A stretch of 64,000 nt of DNA, taken from positions 1,178,001 through 1,242,000 of the forward strand of contig WUQR01000139.1 of assembly GCA_009889515.1 (NCBI GenBank), written 5' to 3'. The stretch is from Nitrososphaerota archaeon (GTDB lineage Archaea; Thermoproteota; Nitrososphaeria_A; Caldarchaeales; Calditenuaceae). The position numbers and the translations under genes are program-made. A model generated the notes under the pieces. That model was not told the origin of the DNA. It worked only from the letters and a program-made list of their open reading frames with translations, and made no database searches. Positions 42,750 to 51,543 of the stretch are shown here, piece after piece; within the stretch, counting starts at the first letter, position 1, and each line of letters opens with the position of its first letter.

Positions 42750-44936
42750 TTGGGTAGAGTCAAGAAGATCAGTGAGGTACTGGAGATTCTACGCCAGAAG
42801 GATAGCATCAGGAATATCGGCATTATAGCCCACGTTGACCATGGCAAGACAACTACTACAGACAGCCTCCTGGCTGCCGCCGGGCTTCTCAGCCCCTCGC
42901 TCGCGGGGAGGGCGCTCGCACTAGACTACCTCGAAGAAGAGCAGCAGAGGCAGATGACGATAAAGGCTGCGAACGTCAGCCTCTACTACGAGCTCGACAA
43001 GCCATACATCATAAACATGATTGATACGCCGGGACACGTCGACTTTAGCGGCAGGGTTACTAGGGCGCTTAGGGCTATTGACGGCGCCGTGGTTGTTGTT
43101 GACGCTGTGGAGGGCGTGATGACTCAGACGGAGACCGTTATCAGGCAGGCCCTCTCTGAGCGGGTCAAGCCAGTCCTCTACATAAACAAGGTTGACAGGC
43201 TGATAAAGGAGCTTAAGCTGACTCCTGAGAAGATACAGGAGACGCTTGCGCGGATTGCAACAGAGGTTAACCGACTCATAGACATGTATGGCGAGCCTTG
43301 GATGCGGGAGGAGTGGAAGGTAAGCTTCCAGAATGGAAGCATCGCACTAGGGTCAGCCAAGGACAGGTGGGGATTCACAGTCCAGCAGGCCCAGAAGAAG
43401 GGGATCAAGTTCAGCGATGTGTTAAAGGCATTCGCAGACTCCAACATAGACTGGCTGCGCGAGAACTTCCCACTCCACGAAGCAATACTCGAGATGGTAA
43501 TCAACCACCACCCACCACCCCACAAGGCCCAGAAGTACAGGATACCCAAGATATGGAAAGGGCCAATAGACTCGGAGGTCGGCCAAGACATGATAGAGTG
43601 CAACGAGAAGGGGATACCTGTTATGGCTGTTACGGACGTCAAGGTAGACCCGGCGGCGGGTGTCGTCGTTACGGGGAGGCTGTTCAGCGGAACCGTGTCT
43701 GACGGGGACTCACTCCTGATTGTGGGTAGGAATATTGAGGCGAGGGTACAGCAGGTCGCGGTATACATGGGCCCCAACAGGGAGATTGTCAACACCCTCC
43801 CTGCCGGGAACATTCCGGCGCTCCTAGGTATAGAGGATGCGAGGGCCGGCGACACTCTGGCGGGTGTAGAGATGGTGCCATTCGAGACGCTGAGATATGT
43901 CTCCGAGCCTGTAGTTACTGTGGCGATAGAGCCTAAGCACAGCAAGGACCTTCCGAAGCTAATCGACTTCCTGAACAAGCTGACGATCGAGGATCCGACG
44001 CTGGTGACGGTGGTTAGGCCTGAGACTGGAGAGTATCTGATCAGCGGGATGGGCACCTTGCACTTGGAAATCGCCCTAACTTGGATTCAGAAGGCGGGGC
44101 TAGAGATTGTGGCAGGCAACCCAATAATCCTTTACAGGGAGTCTGTGAACCAGAGGGGGAAGGTCTTTGAAGGCAAGTCACCCAACCGCCACAACAAGAT
44201 ATACTTCTACGTAGAGAAGCTTGATGACGCGATCGTTGACCTGATTAGGCGCGGCGAGCTATTCGATGAGATGGATAGGAAGCAGGTTGCGAAGATTCTC
44301 AGGGACCATGGCTGGGACGCCGACGAGGCTAGGAACGTATGGATGATAGACTCGGGCGGCAACATTCTGGTTGACATGACGAAGGGTGCCCAATACCTGC
44401 ATGAGAGTAAGATGATGATTATTGGCGGGTTCCAGAGGGTTATTCAGGAAGGACCGCTCGCAGGCGAGAGGATGAGAGGGCTTAAGGCTGTGCTGGTTAA
44501 TGTAGACCTTCACGAGGACCCAGTCCACAGAGGTTATGCGCAGATCGCGCCAGCCACTTGGCGCGCCATCTACGCGAGCATACTCACCGCCGACCCTGTG
44601 CTTCTGGAGCCGATACTGAAGATCGAGGTGAAGGTCCCACCCGACTTCATCGGAGCAGTAACGTCCATACTAAGCTCGAAGAGGGGTAGGATTATTGACG
44701 TGACCCAGTCGGAGTACATCTCTGTGGTGTCAGGCGAGATTCCTGCGGCTGAGGCGTCTGACCTAGCCGAGCTCATGAGGGGCGCGACAATGGGTAAAGC
44801 GTTCTGGGGCACGGAGTTCCATGCATGGAAGCCGGTGCCCGAGTCGATTAAAGAGAAGGTGATCATGGAGATTAGGAAGAGGAAGGGAATGCCACTCCAG
44901 CTGCCGAAGATATCCGACTTCGTCGAGGAGGCCTAG
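42750..44936 (+). CDS. fusA: translation elongation factor 2
   Basis: Moves tRNA and mRNA through the ribosome after peptide bond formation, using GTP. I start at the TTG at 42750 (728 residues), because its N-terminus then lines up exactly in length with Crenarchaeota EF-2; an in-frame ATG at 42729 adds seven residues. The G domain has AHVDHGKT, EEEQQRQMTIKAANVSL (switch I, as in Sulfolobus), DTPGHVDF and NKVD. Domain IV carries the diphthamide loop, with His593 in PVHRGYAQIAP. Compared with the usual HRGPAQ.YPAVR, the Pro is Tyr and the Arg is replaced by Thr-Trp. Its end overlaps the convergent Ldh_2 gene by four bases. Confidence 0.95.
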   Translation: MGRVKKISEVLEILRQKDSIRNIGIIAHVDHGKTTTTDSLLAAAGLLSPSLAGRALALDYLEEEQQRQMTIKAANVSLYYELDKPYIINMIDTPGHVDFSGRVTRALRAIDGAVVVVDAVEGVMTQTETVIRQALSERVKPVLYINKVDRLIKELKLTPEKIQETLARIATEVNRLIDMYGEPWMREEWKVSFQNGSIALGSAKDRWGFTVQQAQKKGIKFSDVLKAFADSNIDWLRENFPLHEAILEMVINHHPPPHKAQKYRIPKIWKGPIDSEVGQDMIECNEKGIPVMAVTDVKVDPAAGVVVTGRLFSGTVSDGDSLLIVGRNIEARVQQVAVYMGPNREIVNTLPAGNIPALLGIEDARAGDTLAGVEMVPFETLRYVSEPVVTVAIEPKHSKDLPKLIDFLNKLTIEDPTLVTVVRPETGEYLISGMGTLHLEIALTWIQKAGLEIVAGNPIILYRESVNQRGKVFEGKSPNRHNKIYFYVEKLDDAIVDLIRRGELFDEMDRKQVAKILRDHGWDADEARNVWMIDSGGNILVDMTKGAQYLHESKMMIIGGFQRVIQEGPLAGERMRGLKAVLVNVDLHEDPVHRGYAQIAPATWRAIYASILTADPVLLEPILKIEVKVPPDFIGAVTSILSSKRGRIIDVTQSEYISVVSGEIPAAEASDLAELMRGATMGKAFWGTEFHAWKPVPESIKEKVIMEIRKRKGMPLQLPKISDFVEEA

Positions 44937-46009
44937 CCTAGAGGCTCTGGGAAAGAGACGCCTAGCCGCTCTCCTAACTCCCTCAGCCTCCGGAGAGTGT
45001 CAGGATCTATTGGGATGCCTTTCGCCAACCTCTCCTTCATGGCCCTTTCCTCCGGCTCTCCGGGCAGCATTATCTCCTCAACACCCCCCGCACGCCTCAC
45101 GGACTTTATAGTGGACACTAGGCTCTCGACGCGTGATAGGAACTGTCTTTTGTCACCGAAGATCTCGGGGTTTATTACGGTTATGAGGAATCCACCTTGC
45201 TGGGATGGATGGTTTCTGACCTCGACGCTGCTTGGCCCCCCGATGAGTGCGGAGGCCATCACTTCTACGAATAGTGCGAGTGAGTATCCCTTGTAGCCGC
45301 CGAAGGGTAGGAGACATCCCTTAAGGGCCTCTGCAGGGTCTCTGGTCGGCCTCCCCTCACTGTCAAGCGCAACGCCCTCGGGTAGCTGTTGCCCTTGGGC
45401 AGCCGCTAGGTGGACCTTGAACTTGGCTATGGCGGATGTTGCCATGTCTATGAGGATGGGGGCTGACCCGCTCCTAGGTATCCCCATGCTTATCGGATTG
45501 GTCCCGAAGACTTTGCCTACACCACCCCAAGGCGGCATCTCAGCCACGCCGTTGACCAGAGCCAGGCTGATCAGCCCCTTTTCCGCCATTCTCAAGGTGT
45601 AGTAGGCCAGCATCCCAACATGCCCCAGACCCACCGCACCCACTATAGCCACGCCTGTGTTGAGGGACTTATCTAGGGCAATATCTGAGGCCTTCACCGC
45701 ACCCACTATTCCGAGGCCCATGCCACAGTCTATGAGGGCCCAGCTAGGCCCCTCACGGAGAATCTTCACATCACACCGCGCGTTGAGATATCCCTTCTCC
45801 AGCCCCTCCACGTAGTATGGTAGCCTTATCACACCGTGAGAGTCGACTCCTCGAAGGTTTGCCAAGACAAGGTGGTCTGCAACTAGTTCTGCGTCAGGTC
45901 GCGAGACACCCGTCCTAAGGAGGCAGTCGCGGCTGAAGTTGAACAGGTCTTTGTGGCTGAAGCGTGGACTAATGCCTGCGCCCGCGGGCATGCGTTTCAG
46001 ATTATGCAT
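44933..46009 (-). CDS. Ldh_2 family NAD(P)-dependent dehydrogenase (malate/L-lactate type)
   Basis: A 358-residue oxidoreductase of the malate/L-lactate (Ldh_2) superfamily, unrelated to classical LDH. The family marks are ANLRGVDSHGVIRLP (the catalytic His), GLGHVGMLAYY, FGTNPISMGIPR, DMATSAIAKFKV and LPFGGYKGYSLALFVE. Relatives reduce 2-oxoacids or ureidoglycolate with NAD(P)H. The exact substrate is unknown. The ATG at 46009 is used. The gene at 46077 starts 67 bases away, divergently. Confidence 0.9.
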   Translation of the reverse strand: MHNLKRMPAGAGISPRFSHKDLFNFSRDCLLRTGVSRPDAELVADHLVLANLRGVDSHGVIRLPYYVEGLEKGYLNARCDVKILREGPSWALIDCGMGLGIVGAVKASDIALDKSLNTGVAIVGAVGLGHVGMLAYYTLRMAEKGLISLALVNGVAEMPPWGGVGKVFGTNPISMGIPRSGSAPILIDMATSAIAKFKVHLAAAQGQQLPEGVALDSEGRPTRDPAEALKGCLLPFGGYKGYSLALFVEVMASALIGGPSSVEVRNHPSQQGGFLITVINPEIFGDKRQFLSRVESLVSTIKSVRRAGGVEEIMLPGEPEERAMKERLAKGIPIDPDTLRRLRELGERLGVSFPEPLG

Positions 46010-46076
46010 AATGCGATATAGGGCTAGCTGTGTGTATGGTCTAAGATTTTTTAGGCACTTAATTTCACTGACTGTG

Positions 46077-46523
46077 ATGCAGCTTTCGACTCCACCGCGT
46101 GTGAAGGTCCTTGAGGCTGTTGGAGCCGTTGCAGGTGATAGGGTCCGTGTGCTGAGTGAGTCTGAGGCGGAGGTTAGGGCATCGGAGGGTGACAGGACCT
46201 ACAGGGTCTTTCTCGACACGGCGCGGGGGTTGGCGGACTCCGACGACAACGGGACAAGGTTCAGGAACTACATAGGCTACCCCATCCTAGCCTTCATGAT
46301 GGTTAAAGGCCTGCTCCCCTACGACGAGGAGATAGGCAAGGCCCTAAAAGACGTGAAGTGGAGGAGCATAAACGAGCTCTTCAAGAACTATAGGCTTGTT
46401 GAACGGTACATAAAGGAGGAGCTGAAGCGCACAGGCATCACCTCTGAGAGGGTTGATAGCTACATAGCCAGCGTCATGGATGCCCTTTCTGGAATGACTC
46501 TCCAGAAGCCCGAACACTCCTAA
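46077..46523 (+). CDS. uncharacterised protein
   Basis: A 148-residue protein from the ATG at 46077; the frame is open back to 45939 but that part is antisense to the Ldh_2 gene. I do not recognise it. The N-terminal part is beta-rich (VLEAVGAVAGDRVRVLSESEAEV), the rest helical with RNYIGYPILAFMMVKGLLPYD, a moderately hydrophobic stretch. No signal peptide or metal site is visible. Its 3' end overlaps the end of the large helicase gene on the opposite strand by 50 bases. Confidence 0.68.
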   Translation: MQLSTPPRVKVLEAVGAVAGDRVRVLSESEAEVRASEGDRTYRVFLDTARGLADSDDNGTRFRNYIGYPILAFMMVKGLLPYDEEIGKALKDVKWRSINELFKNYRLVERYIKEELKRTGITSERVDSYIASVMDALSGMTLQKPEHS

Positions 46524-49500
46524 CTCCTCTTTCAAGCCATTCGAGTACCAGCCCCATCATATAGATTGAGCGAGCCTCATCGCCAGTCGCCCTCTCGATC
46601 TCAGGCCCAATCCTTTCAAGCGCTTCCCTGAGCCAGTAGGGGTTTGAGGGTTTTGCATCCGTCTTCGAGGCTGTAGCCGCGACTTCTATGGGCTGGGCAG
46701 CCGTCTCGAGTCCGAGAATCCTGCAGGCCTCGGTGAGCGGGAGCCTCTCCCCCATGACCTTCGCAAACCTTTCCAAGACATCATCAACCAGCCCTAAGGC
46801 AGCAGCTCCCATCAGCTTAGCTTTTAGAGAGCGCATGCCCAGCCGGTCGAGCATGCCTAGGAGCTCTTGCGAGTCGTAGACTAGTAGACTGAAGCCAGCG
46901 TCGAGGAGGCCTGAGATTATGGAGGAGGCCTCGATGTAGGCGTTGTCAGGGCCCTCAGGTGTCTTGAGCCCTGCAGATCCTTTGACAGACTCGCCGTCAA
47001 AGACGCTGATGCAGTAGACTAGGAATGATGAGGAGTTATCTAGGGCAAAGTAGTTTCCTGAGATGACACATTTTTTGAGGGCTCTGCTGGGCCTTGGCAC
47101 AGAGACCTCGCCTATTGGGAGCTGGAGCCTGAGCCTCTCCCTTAGGACAAGTCTGTCGAGGATCTTTGCGGCATAGTGTTTGGCTGGCGCCCAGTCAAAG
47201 CCCCTGCTCATGAGGGCGGCGTATGCCATCTCATTGATGGCCTCTAACAGACACTCGTCCAACTCGTCTGGGACATACTCTTCGACCAGCCTCCTAAGCT
47301 CCAGCCAGTCAAGCTTCTCTAGAAGCCCCGCAGACTCGGGCTCGTGGATCGAGACAAACTTTCGGTCGCCAACAACTATCACGTCATACTTTATCGTCTC
47401 AAACGGTATTCCCAGCTTTCTCCTCATCACTATCTCGGTTAGCGCCATTCCGAGCCTCAGCATCGAGGGGTCGTCAGTCGGATCCGCCTCAACCAGTGTG
47501 CCATAGGTGTAGTCTGTGTAGACTCCGTCAGTGGGTGTTGGGACCGGGATGACTCGGCGCCTAGGCGACACTATCGTCCTCCCATCCACGACGAAGACGT
47601 CTAGTTTTGTGCTCCTGAGTATCCAGTTTATGTGGTTGGGTAGTTTAACATAGAGCCCGAAGCCCTCCGGAGGCTTCACGAGACAGTCCACCTCTGTATG
47701 GAGACGCCCAGCGTAGTAGTCTGAAGCGATTGAAGACTCCTCCCCCCACCTCCTCTTAACGGCCTCATACTCTTCAAGCGCCAGCGCAAACGGCTCATAC
47801 CTCCTGAGAACCTGCTCCGAGATGTCCTCGACGATCACCGAGGTGACAAGCCTGCCGGCCTCGGTGCTCCGCGCATGTCTTGTGACCATGCCGTCTGACG
47901 TGTAGTCTATGCAGCCGACCTGGAACCTCTCAACCAAGTCCACATGCGATATATCCTCTAGGTAGTGTTCTGAGCCGTCTCTCCTCCGCCTAATCCTCTT
48001 AACACCCAGGCTCGGTGCGAACTCGTAGAAGTTCAGCTTCATCCAAGCTCTCTTCCCAACACCAGTCAGGGCATATTCCCGGAGCATCCCAAGGCTTGTG
48101 AGCAGCTTTGACTCCTCTGGCGTGAGGGTTCTTACGCCGCCGGGCCGTGTAGCCTTGAAGAGAGCTTCCACAAGCATTATGTACTTATTGTCGGGATTGA
48201 CGACGACGCGTTCTCGGCCTATCGAGATCCACTTGACCAGCGCACTTGTACCTCTCTTGAGGAGGTTATAGTCCCAAGACGAGCTGGGAATTATTACTGA
48301 TTCAGTCCATTCAATACCTTCCCTCCGACCCTTCCTACCCTCCTTCTGTAAGAACTCTCTGAGACTATCGGGCAAGCCTACATGCACTATCCTGACAACA
48401 TCTCCGATATCGATTCCCTGGGACAGGGTTCTGGGTGAGATGAGAAGCCTCAGGGCGCCAGTCCTAGCCCTCTCCTCCATTGCCCGCCTTGTCTCCTTGT
48501 CAATTAGATGGTGGTGTGCTGCTACCGAGGCTTCTCCAACCTCCGAGGCCACCCGCCTTCTCAGCTCCTCCGCCCTAGCTATGCTCTGGGTGAAAACTAT
48601 GGTCAATCCGTCGTCATCGGCATACTTCGCGATTAGCTCTGCTGGGTCGGGATGCGGGTTCAGGCCGGCCAGGTCGAGGCCTGCGGCTCGCGCCGCCTCA
48701 ATAACCTTGTAAACATTCTTGAGGAATTCGTCATAACTCTCAAGGGCGGCGGCAATGTCTCTCCCGGCCCCGATTCGCAGTATATCATCCCTCCTCTCCC
48801 TGAGGCGGTTCCAGACAGTGCGGAGGTTTCGACCCAGCACTACGTAGCACGTGTTCCTCGGGTGGAAGGGTTTGCCATCCACGACCGCCACCTCTACCCC
48901 AGTTATGGACTGGAGGAATCCCGCCAGCTCCTCTGGGTTCTCAAGCATCGCCGTTAAGACGGCGAATCTGAGGCGGGGTGATGCCCTCTCCCTCAATATC
49001 TTGCACATAGCCAGGAGGATTGCGATGCTGCGGGGCGAGTAGAAGTCGATATCGTCCAGAACGAGCAGGTCTAGGTTGGAGAGAAACTCCCTCAGAAGGG
49101 GAGGCCTCTCACTCCCCAGCTTCTTGATCTCTAACAACAGATAGGCTGGATTGGTGACTACTATGTTTGAGGATGCCAGCTCACGTCTCAACCCTCTAGC
49201 ACCTACGCTCTGGGCTAGCTTACTCCGGGTGGGCGCGTCGATGATGGACACTTTCATGTCCAAGGCCTCACAGTAGGTCTTCAGACGGTTGACCTGGTCG
49301 TTGGAGAGGGCGAGGGTCGGATAGACTGCCAAGACCCTCGCGCCCTGGCTGGCGGCGTACGCGAACCATGCCTCGGTCTTCCCAGAACCAGTCCCTGAGC
49401 GGAGTATCAGGTTCTTCCCTGCGGTAAGCGCGTTGTAGGCCTCGAGCTGGTGTCTGTAAAGCCTCTTATCTGCGATCTCGAGTCCGGAGGAACTGAGGCG

Positions 49501-49611
49501 GGGGATGAGCTGGGAGAACGTTACATCCGTTAGCTCAGGCCTAACCGGCTCCTCAACCAGGGTATAATAATCGTACCCTAACTCCCGTAAGATCTGCCCC
49601 GTCTCTTTCAA
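46474..49611 (-). CDS. large SF2 DEAD-like helicase with C-terminal RNase H-like region
   Basis: A 1045-residue superfamily 2 helicase. Motif I is SGTGSGKTE (GTGSGKT 73-79), the Walker B motif is LVLDDID (Asp186, Asp187, Asp189) instead of DEAD/DEAH, and motif VI is QKEGRKGRR; SPRTLSQGIDI lies in the second RecA domain. The layout resembles Lhr/YprA-type helicases, which act on DNA or RNA, but there is no cysteine cluster of DUF1998. The C-terminal region (about 844-970) reads like an RNase H/DnaQ-fold exonuclease, with ALDNSSSFLVYCISVFDGE, a helix, SLLVYDSQELLGML and LVDDVLERF..LPLTEACRILG, but most catalytic acidic residues appear lost. The partner and substrate are unknown. Confidence 0.82.
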   Translation of the reverse strand: MKETGQILRELGYDYYTLVEEPVRPELTDVTFSQLIPRLSSSGLEIADKRLYRHQLEAYNALTAGKNLILRSGTGSGKTEAWFAYAASQGARVLAVYPTLALSNDQVNRLKTYCEALDMKVSIIDAPTRSKLAQSVGARGLRRELASSNIVVTNPAYLLLEIKKLGSERPPLLREFLSNLDLLVLDDIDFYSPRSIAILLAMCKILRERASPRLRFAVLTAMLENPEELAGFLQSITGVEVAVVDGKPFHPRNTCYVVLGRNLRTVWNRLRERRDDILRIGAGRDIAAALESYDEFLKNVYKVIEAARAAGLDLAGLNPHPDPAELIAKYADDDGLTIVFTQSIARAEELRRRVASEVGEASVAAHHHLIDKETRRAMEERARTGALRLLISPRTLSQGIDIGDVVRIVHVGLPDSLREFLQKEGRKGRREGIEWTESVIIPSSSWDYNLLKRGTSALVKWISIGRERVVVNPDNKYIMLVEALFKATRPGGVRTLTPEESKLLTSLGMLREYALTGVGKRAWMKLNFYEFAPSLGVKRIRRRRDGSEHYLEDISHVDLVERFQVGCIDYTSDGMVTRHARSTEAGRLVTSVIVEDISEQVLRRYEPFALALEEYEAVKRRWGEESSIASDYYAGRLHTEVDCLVKPPEGFGLYVKLPNHINWILRSTKLDVFVVDGRTIVSPRRRVIPVPTPTDGVYTDYTYGTLVEADPTDDPSMLRLGMALTEIVMRRKLGIPFETIKYDVIVVGDRKFVSIHEPESAGLLEKLDWLELRRLVEEYVPDELDECLLEAINEMAYAALMSRGFDWAPAKHYAAKILDRLVLRERLRLQLPIGEVSVPRPSRALKKCVISGNYFALDNSSSFLVYCISVFDGESVKGSAGLKTPEGPDNAYIEASSIISGLLDAGFSLLVYDSQELLGMLDRLGMRSLKAKLMGAAALGLVDDVLERFAKVMGERLPLTEACRILGLETAAQPIEVAATASKTDAKPSNPYWLREALERIGPEIERATGDEARSIYMMGLVLEWLERGVRSVRASGESFQKGHP

Positions 49612-49642
49612 GTTTCCCTGTCAAGCCCTGCCCCATAGTCGG

Positions 49643-50395
49643 CTATATCCCTATTCCCTTCCCCTGAGCATCCCACCGCCTAAGCACAAGTATGTGAACG
49701 CCCCCCAGAAGCATCCTCCGCACCTTGACCAACCTGAAGTATCTGGCCAGCCTCCTAATCAGCTCAGACTCCGTAGGCAGAAGGAGGTAGGTTGGATATA
49801 TCATGCGAATCTCCCTCCACAGATTCAGGAAAGCGGAGGCCACGAGGAATGGGGCCACTATCCGCCAATACAGGCTCAGCACTGCTCTGGTGAAGGATCC
49901 GTCTGGCTTGGCGAGGTCGATCACAGTGAATACTCCGCCGGGTCTCAGTATGGAGGCAAGCCTCTCGAGGGAGTAGGGCAGGTTGAATACGTCTCTGAGG
50001 GCGAAGGCCATGAAGGTTGACCCTACCGAGGACTGCCTGAACGGGGCATACTCTAGGACACCGATCACGGCATCGGAGTTGTGCCGCTTCACTCTCTCCA
50101 CTGCCAGTCTGACCATCTTCTCTGAGGGGTCGAGCATCACTAAGAAGAATCGCCGATCCCCGAGTGTCTCCTGTATGAGTACTGAGAGGGAGCCATCACC
50201 AGCCCCCGCATCCAGCACTACTCCACCATCCACTCCAGACATTCTTATTCCGAGAACCCTGATAGCCCTGTCCAGCCCCAGTGAGATTACCCGGTTCACG
50301 GTGGGGTATCTCGGACCCAAGGCCTCTATGGCCCTAACCACATCCGCCCAGTCCTCACCAAGGCCACCGCTACCTTCCCTGCCAGGCAATCGCAA
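49643..50395 (-). CDS. UbiE/MenG-like SAM-dependent methyltransferase
   Basis: A 250-residue class I methyltransferase with VVLDAGAGDGSLS (motif I), MLDPSEKMVRLA and the UbiE-type motif AFALRDVFNLPYSLERLASILRPGG. UbiE/MenG enzymes methylate the ring of ubiquinone or menaquinone, so a part in archaeal quinone synthesis is plausible but not shown. The start is TTG at 50395. It stands between the helicase and the divergent DUF4443 gene. Confidence 0.85.
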   Translation of the reverse strand: MRLPGREGSGGLGEDWADVVRAIEALGPRYPTVNRVISLGLDRAIRVLGIRMSGVDGGVVLDAGAGDGSLSVLIQETLGDRRFFLVMLDPSEKMVRLAVERVKRHNSDAVIGVLEYAPFRQSSVGSTFMAFALRDVFNLPYSLERLASILRPGGVFTVIDLAKPDGSFTRAVLSLYWRIVAPFLVASAFLNLWREIRMIYPTYLLLPTESELIRRLARYFRLVKVRRMLLGGVHILVLRRWDAQGKGIGI

Positions 50396-50463
50396 GCAAT
50401 AATCTGTTAGAGGGAAGTGATATAACTAGTTCACAAATATTTATTTCGGGTAGATGCTGATTC

Positions 50464-51105
50464 GTGCAGAGCTCGTTGCGGGTGTTGGAGGTCATCAGGA
50501 GGGCGTCGGGGCAGGGCCAGCCGGGGCCACCACCCGGCTTTAGCCACTTCCACGTCGTGAGGGCCATCTACCTGATTGCAGACAGCCCTGGGATAGGGAG
50601 GAAGAGACTGGCTGAGGCTCTCGGTTTAGGGGAAGGGGTTACCCGGACTCTCCTCTCACGGCTGAAGGCCGAGGGGTTAATAGAGACTGATAAGGCGGGA
50701 TGCTTTCTCACTGGGACGGCCAAGGCACTATACTCCGAGCTAATAACCAAGATAGGAAGGCCCCGGGTCCTCGACATTCGAAATACCTGGCCTTATCCAT
50801 TCAGCGTGGGGATAGTCGTTAGAGGCGCGGCCGACCTTGTGAGGAGGGGGCTGGAGCAGCGTGATGCAGCCATCAGGGCAGGAGCGAAAGGGGCTATGAC
50901 CCTTGTCTATCATTCGGATAGGCTGCTCATGCCGGGTATAAGCGATGTGACAGCCGAGCACCCCGACTTCGCCAGCAAGATACTGGAGGAGATGAAGCCT
51001 GAGGAAGGCGACGCCATAATAGTATCAGGCGCAGAAAATCTTCACGACGCAGAGAATGGAGCCGTGGCCGCAGCCCTAGCCACACTCGGCCTCGAGCATA
51101 TCTGA
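50464..51105 (+). CDS. HTH protein with DUF4443-like domain
   Basis: A 213-residue protein with an N-terminal winged helix (about 28-90: HVVRAIYLIADSPGIGRKRLAEALGLGEGVTRTLLSRLKAEGLIE) and a C-terminal alpha/beta domain (about 100-213) with SVGIVVRGAADLVRRGLEQRDAAIRAGAKGA, matching the archaeal HTH plus DUF4443 family. DUF4443 regulators are of unknown target. The start is GTG. Confidence 0.8.
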   Translation: MQSSLRVLEVIRRASGQGQPGPPPGFSHFHVVRAIYLIADSPGIGRKRLAEALGLGEGVTRTLLSRLKAEGLIETDKAGCFLTGTAKALYSELITKIGRPRVLDIRNTWPYPFSVGIVVRGAADLVRRGLEQRDAAIRAGAKGAMTLVYHSDRLLMPGISDVTAEHPDFASKILEEMKPEEGDAIIVSGAENLHDAENGAVAAALATLGLEHI

Positions 51106-51117
51106 GGAGGAAGACTG

Positions 51118-51537
51118 CTATTCTATCTTTATGCGATATTCACGGACCTTCCTCGGAATCCGCAGCTCTAGAACACCCTCCCTGAACCTCTGCCTCGCAT
51201 CCTCCCACGAGGCATCTCCCGGAAGCTCAACCTCTAGCCTGTAGCATGTGGCGCATGTCCTAACCCCCTCTCTGTATGGGACTGCGTAGTTGCAGGGGGC
51301 GTAGATTCTCAGGAGCCTTCCACTCGCCCTTATCTCCATCTTGCCCCTATCGGCGCCCGGCATATCCACCCTCAGGACATACTCCTCAGGCCCCTCGAGA
51401 AATTCGTAGAACGGCTCGAGACATCGGCTTGAAAGCTCCAACTCCTTCAGCCGCGCCAGCATACTCTCAATCTCCTCCTCAAACTCCTCCTCCATCTCCC
51501 TCATAATGTCGAAGATGCTCCTCCTACGCCGGTACAT
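51118..51537 (-). CDS. small heat shock protein Hsp20
   Basis: A 139-residue alpha-crystallin-type chaperone. The N-terminal part is a charged helix (EMEEEFEEEIESMLARLKELE), then the alpha-crystallin domain: EEYVLRVDMPGADRGKMEIRASGRLLRI and YRLEVELPGDA, and a final FREGVLELRIPRKV. It has an unusual three cysteines (CNY, CATC) inside the domain. It prevents aggregation of unfolded proteins. It lies six bases downstream of the PAC2 gene, suggesting one transcript. Confidence 0.9.
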   Translation of the reverse strand: MYRRRRSIFDIMREMEEEFEEEIESMLARLKELELSSRCLEPFYEFLEGPEEYVLRVDMPGADRGKMEIRASGRLLRIYAPCNYAVPYREGVRTCATCYRLEVELPGDASWEDARQRFREGVLELRIPRKVREYRIKIE

Positions 51538-51543
51538 CCCCCA

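Noticed and set aside
42964-42990. Switch I of EF-2 reading RQMTI instead of RGITI as an anomaly
   Set aside because: Crenarchaeota EF-2 proteins have the same Q-Q-R-Q-M-T sequence, so this is normal for the lineage.
43178-44056. Long minus-strand open frame of 292 residues inside EF-2
   Set aside because: It is Ser/Pro/Thr-rich, matches no family and is the expected shadow of a highly conserved GC-biased gene.
45939-46076. Upstream extension of the gene at 46077
   Set aside because: It overlaps the Ldh_2 coding start and has no domain sense; the ATG at 46077 is preferred.
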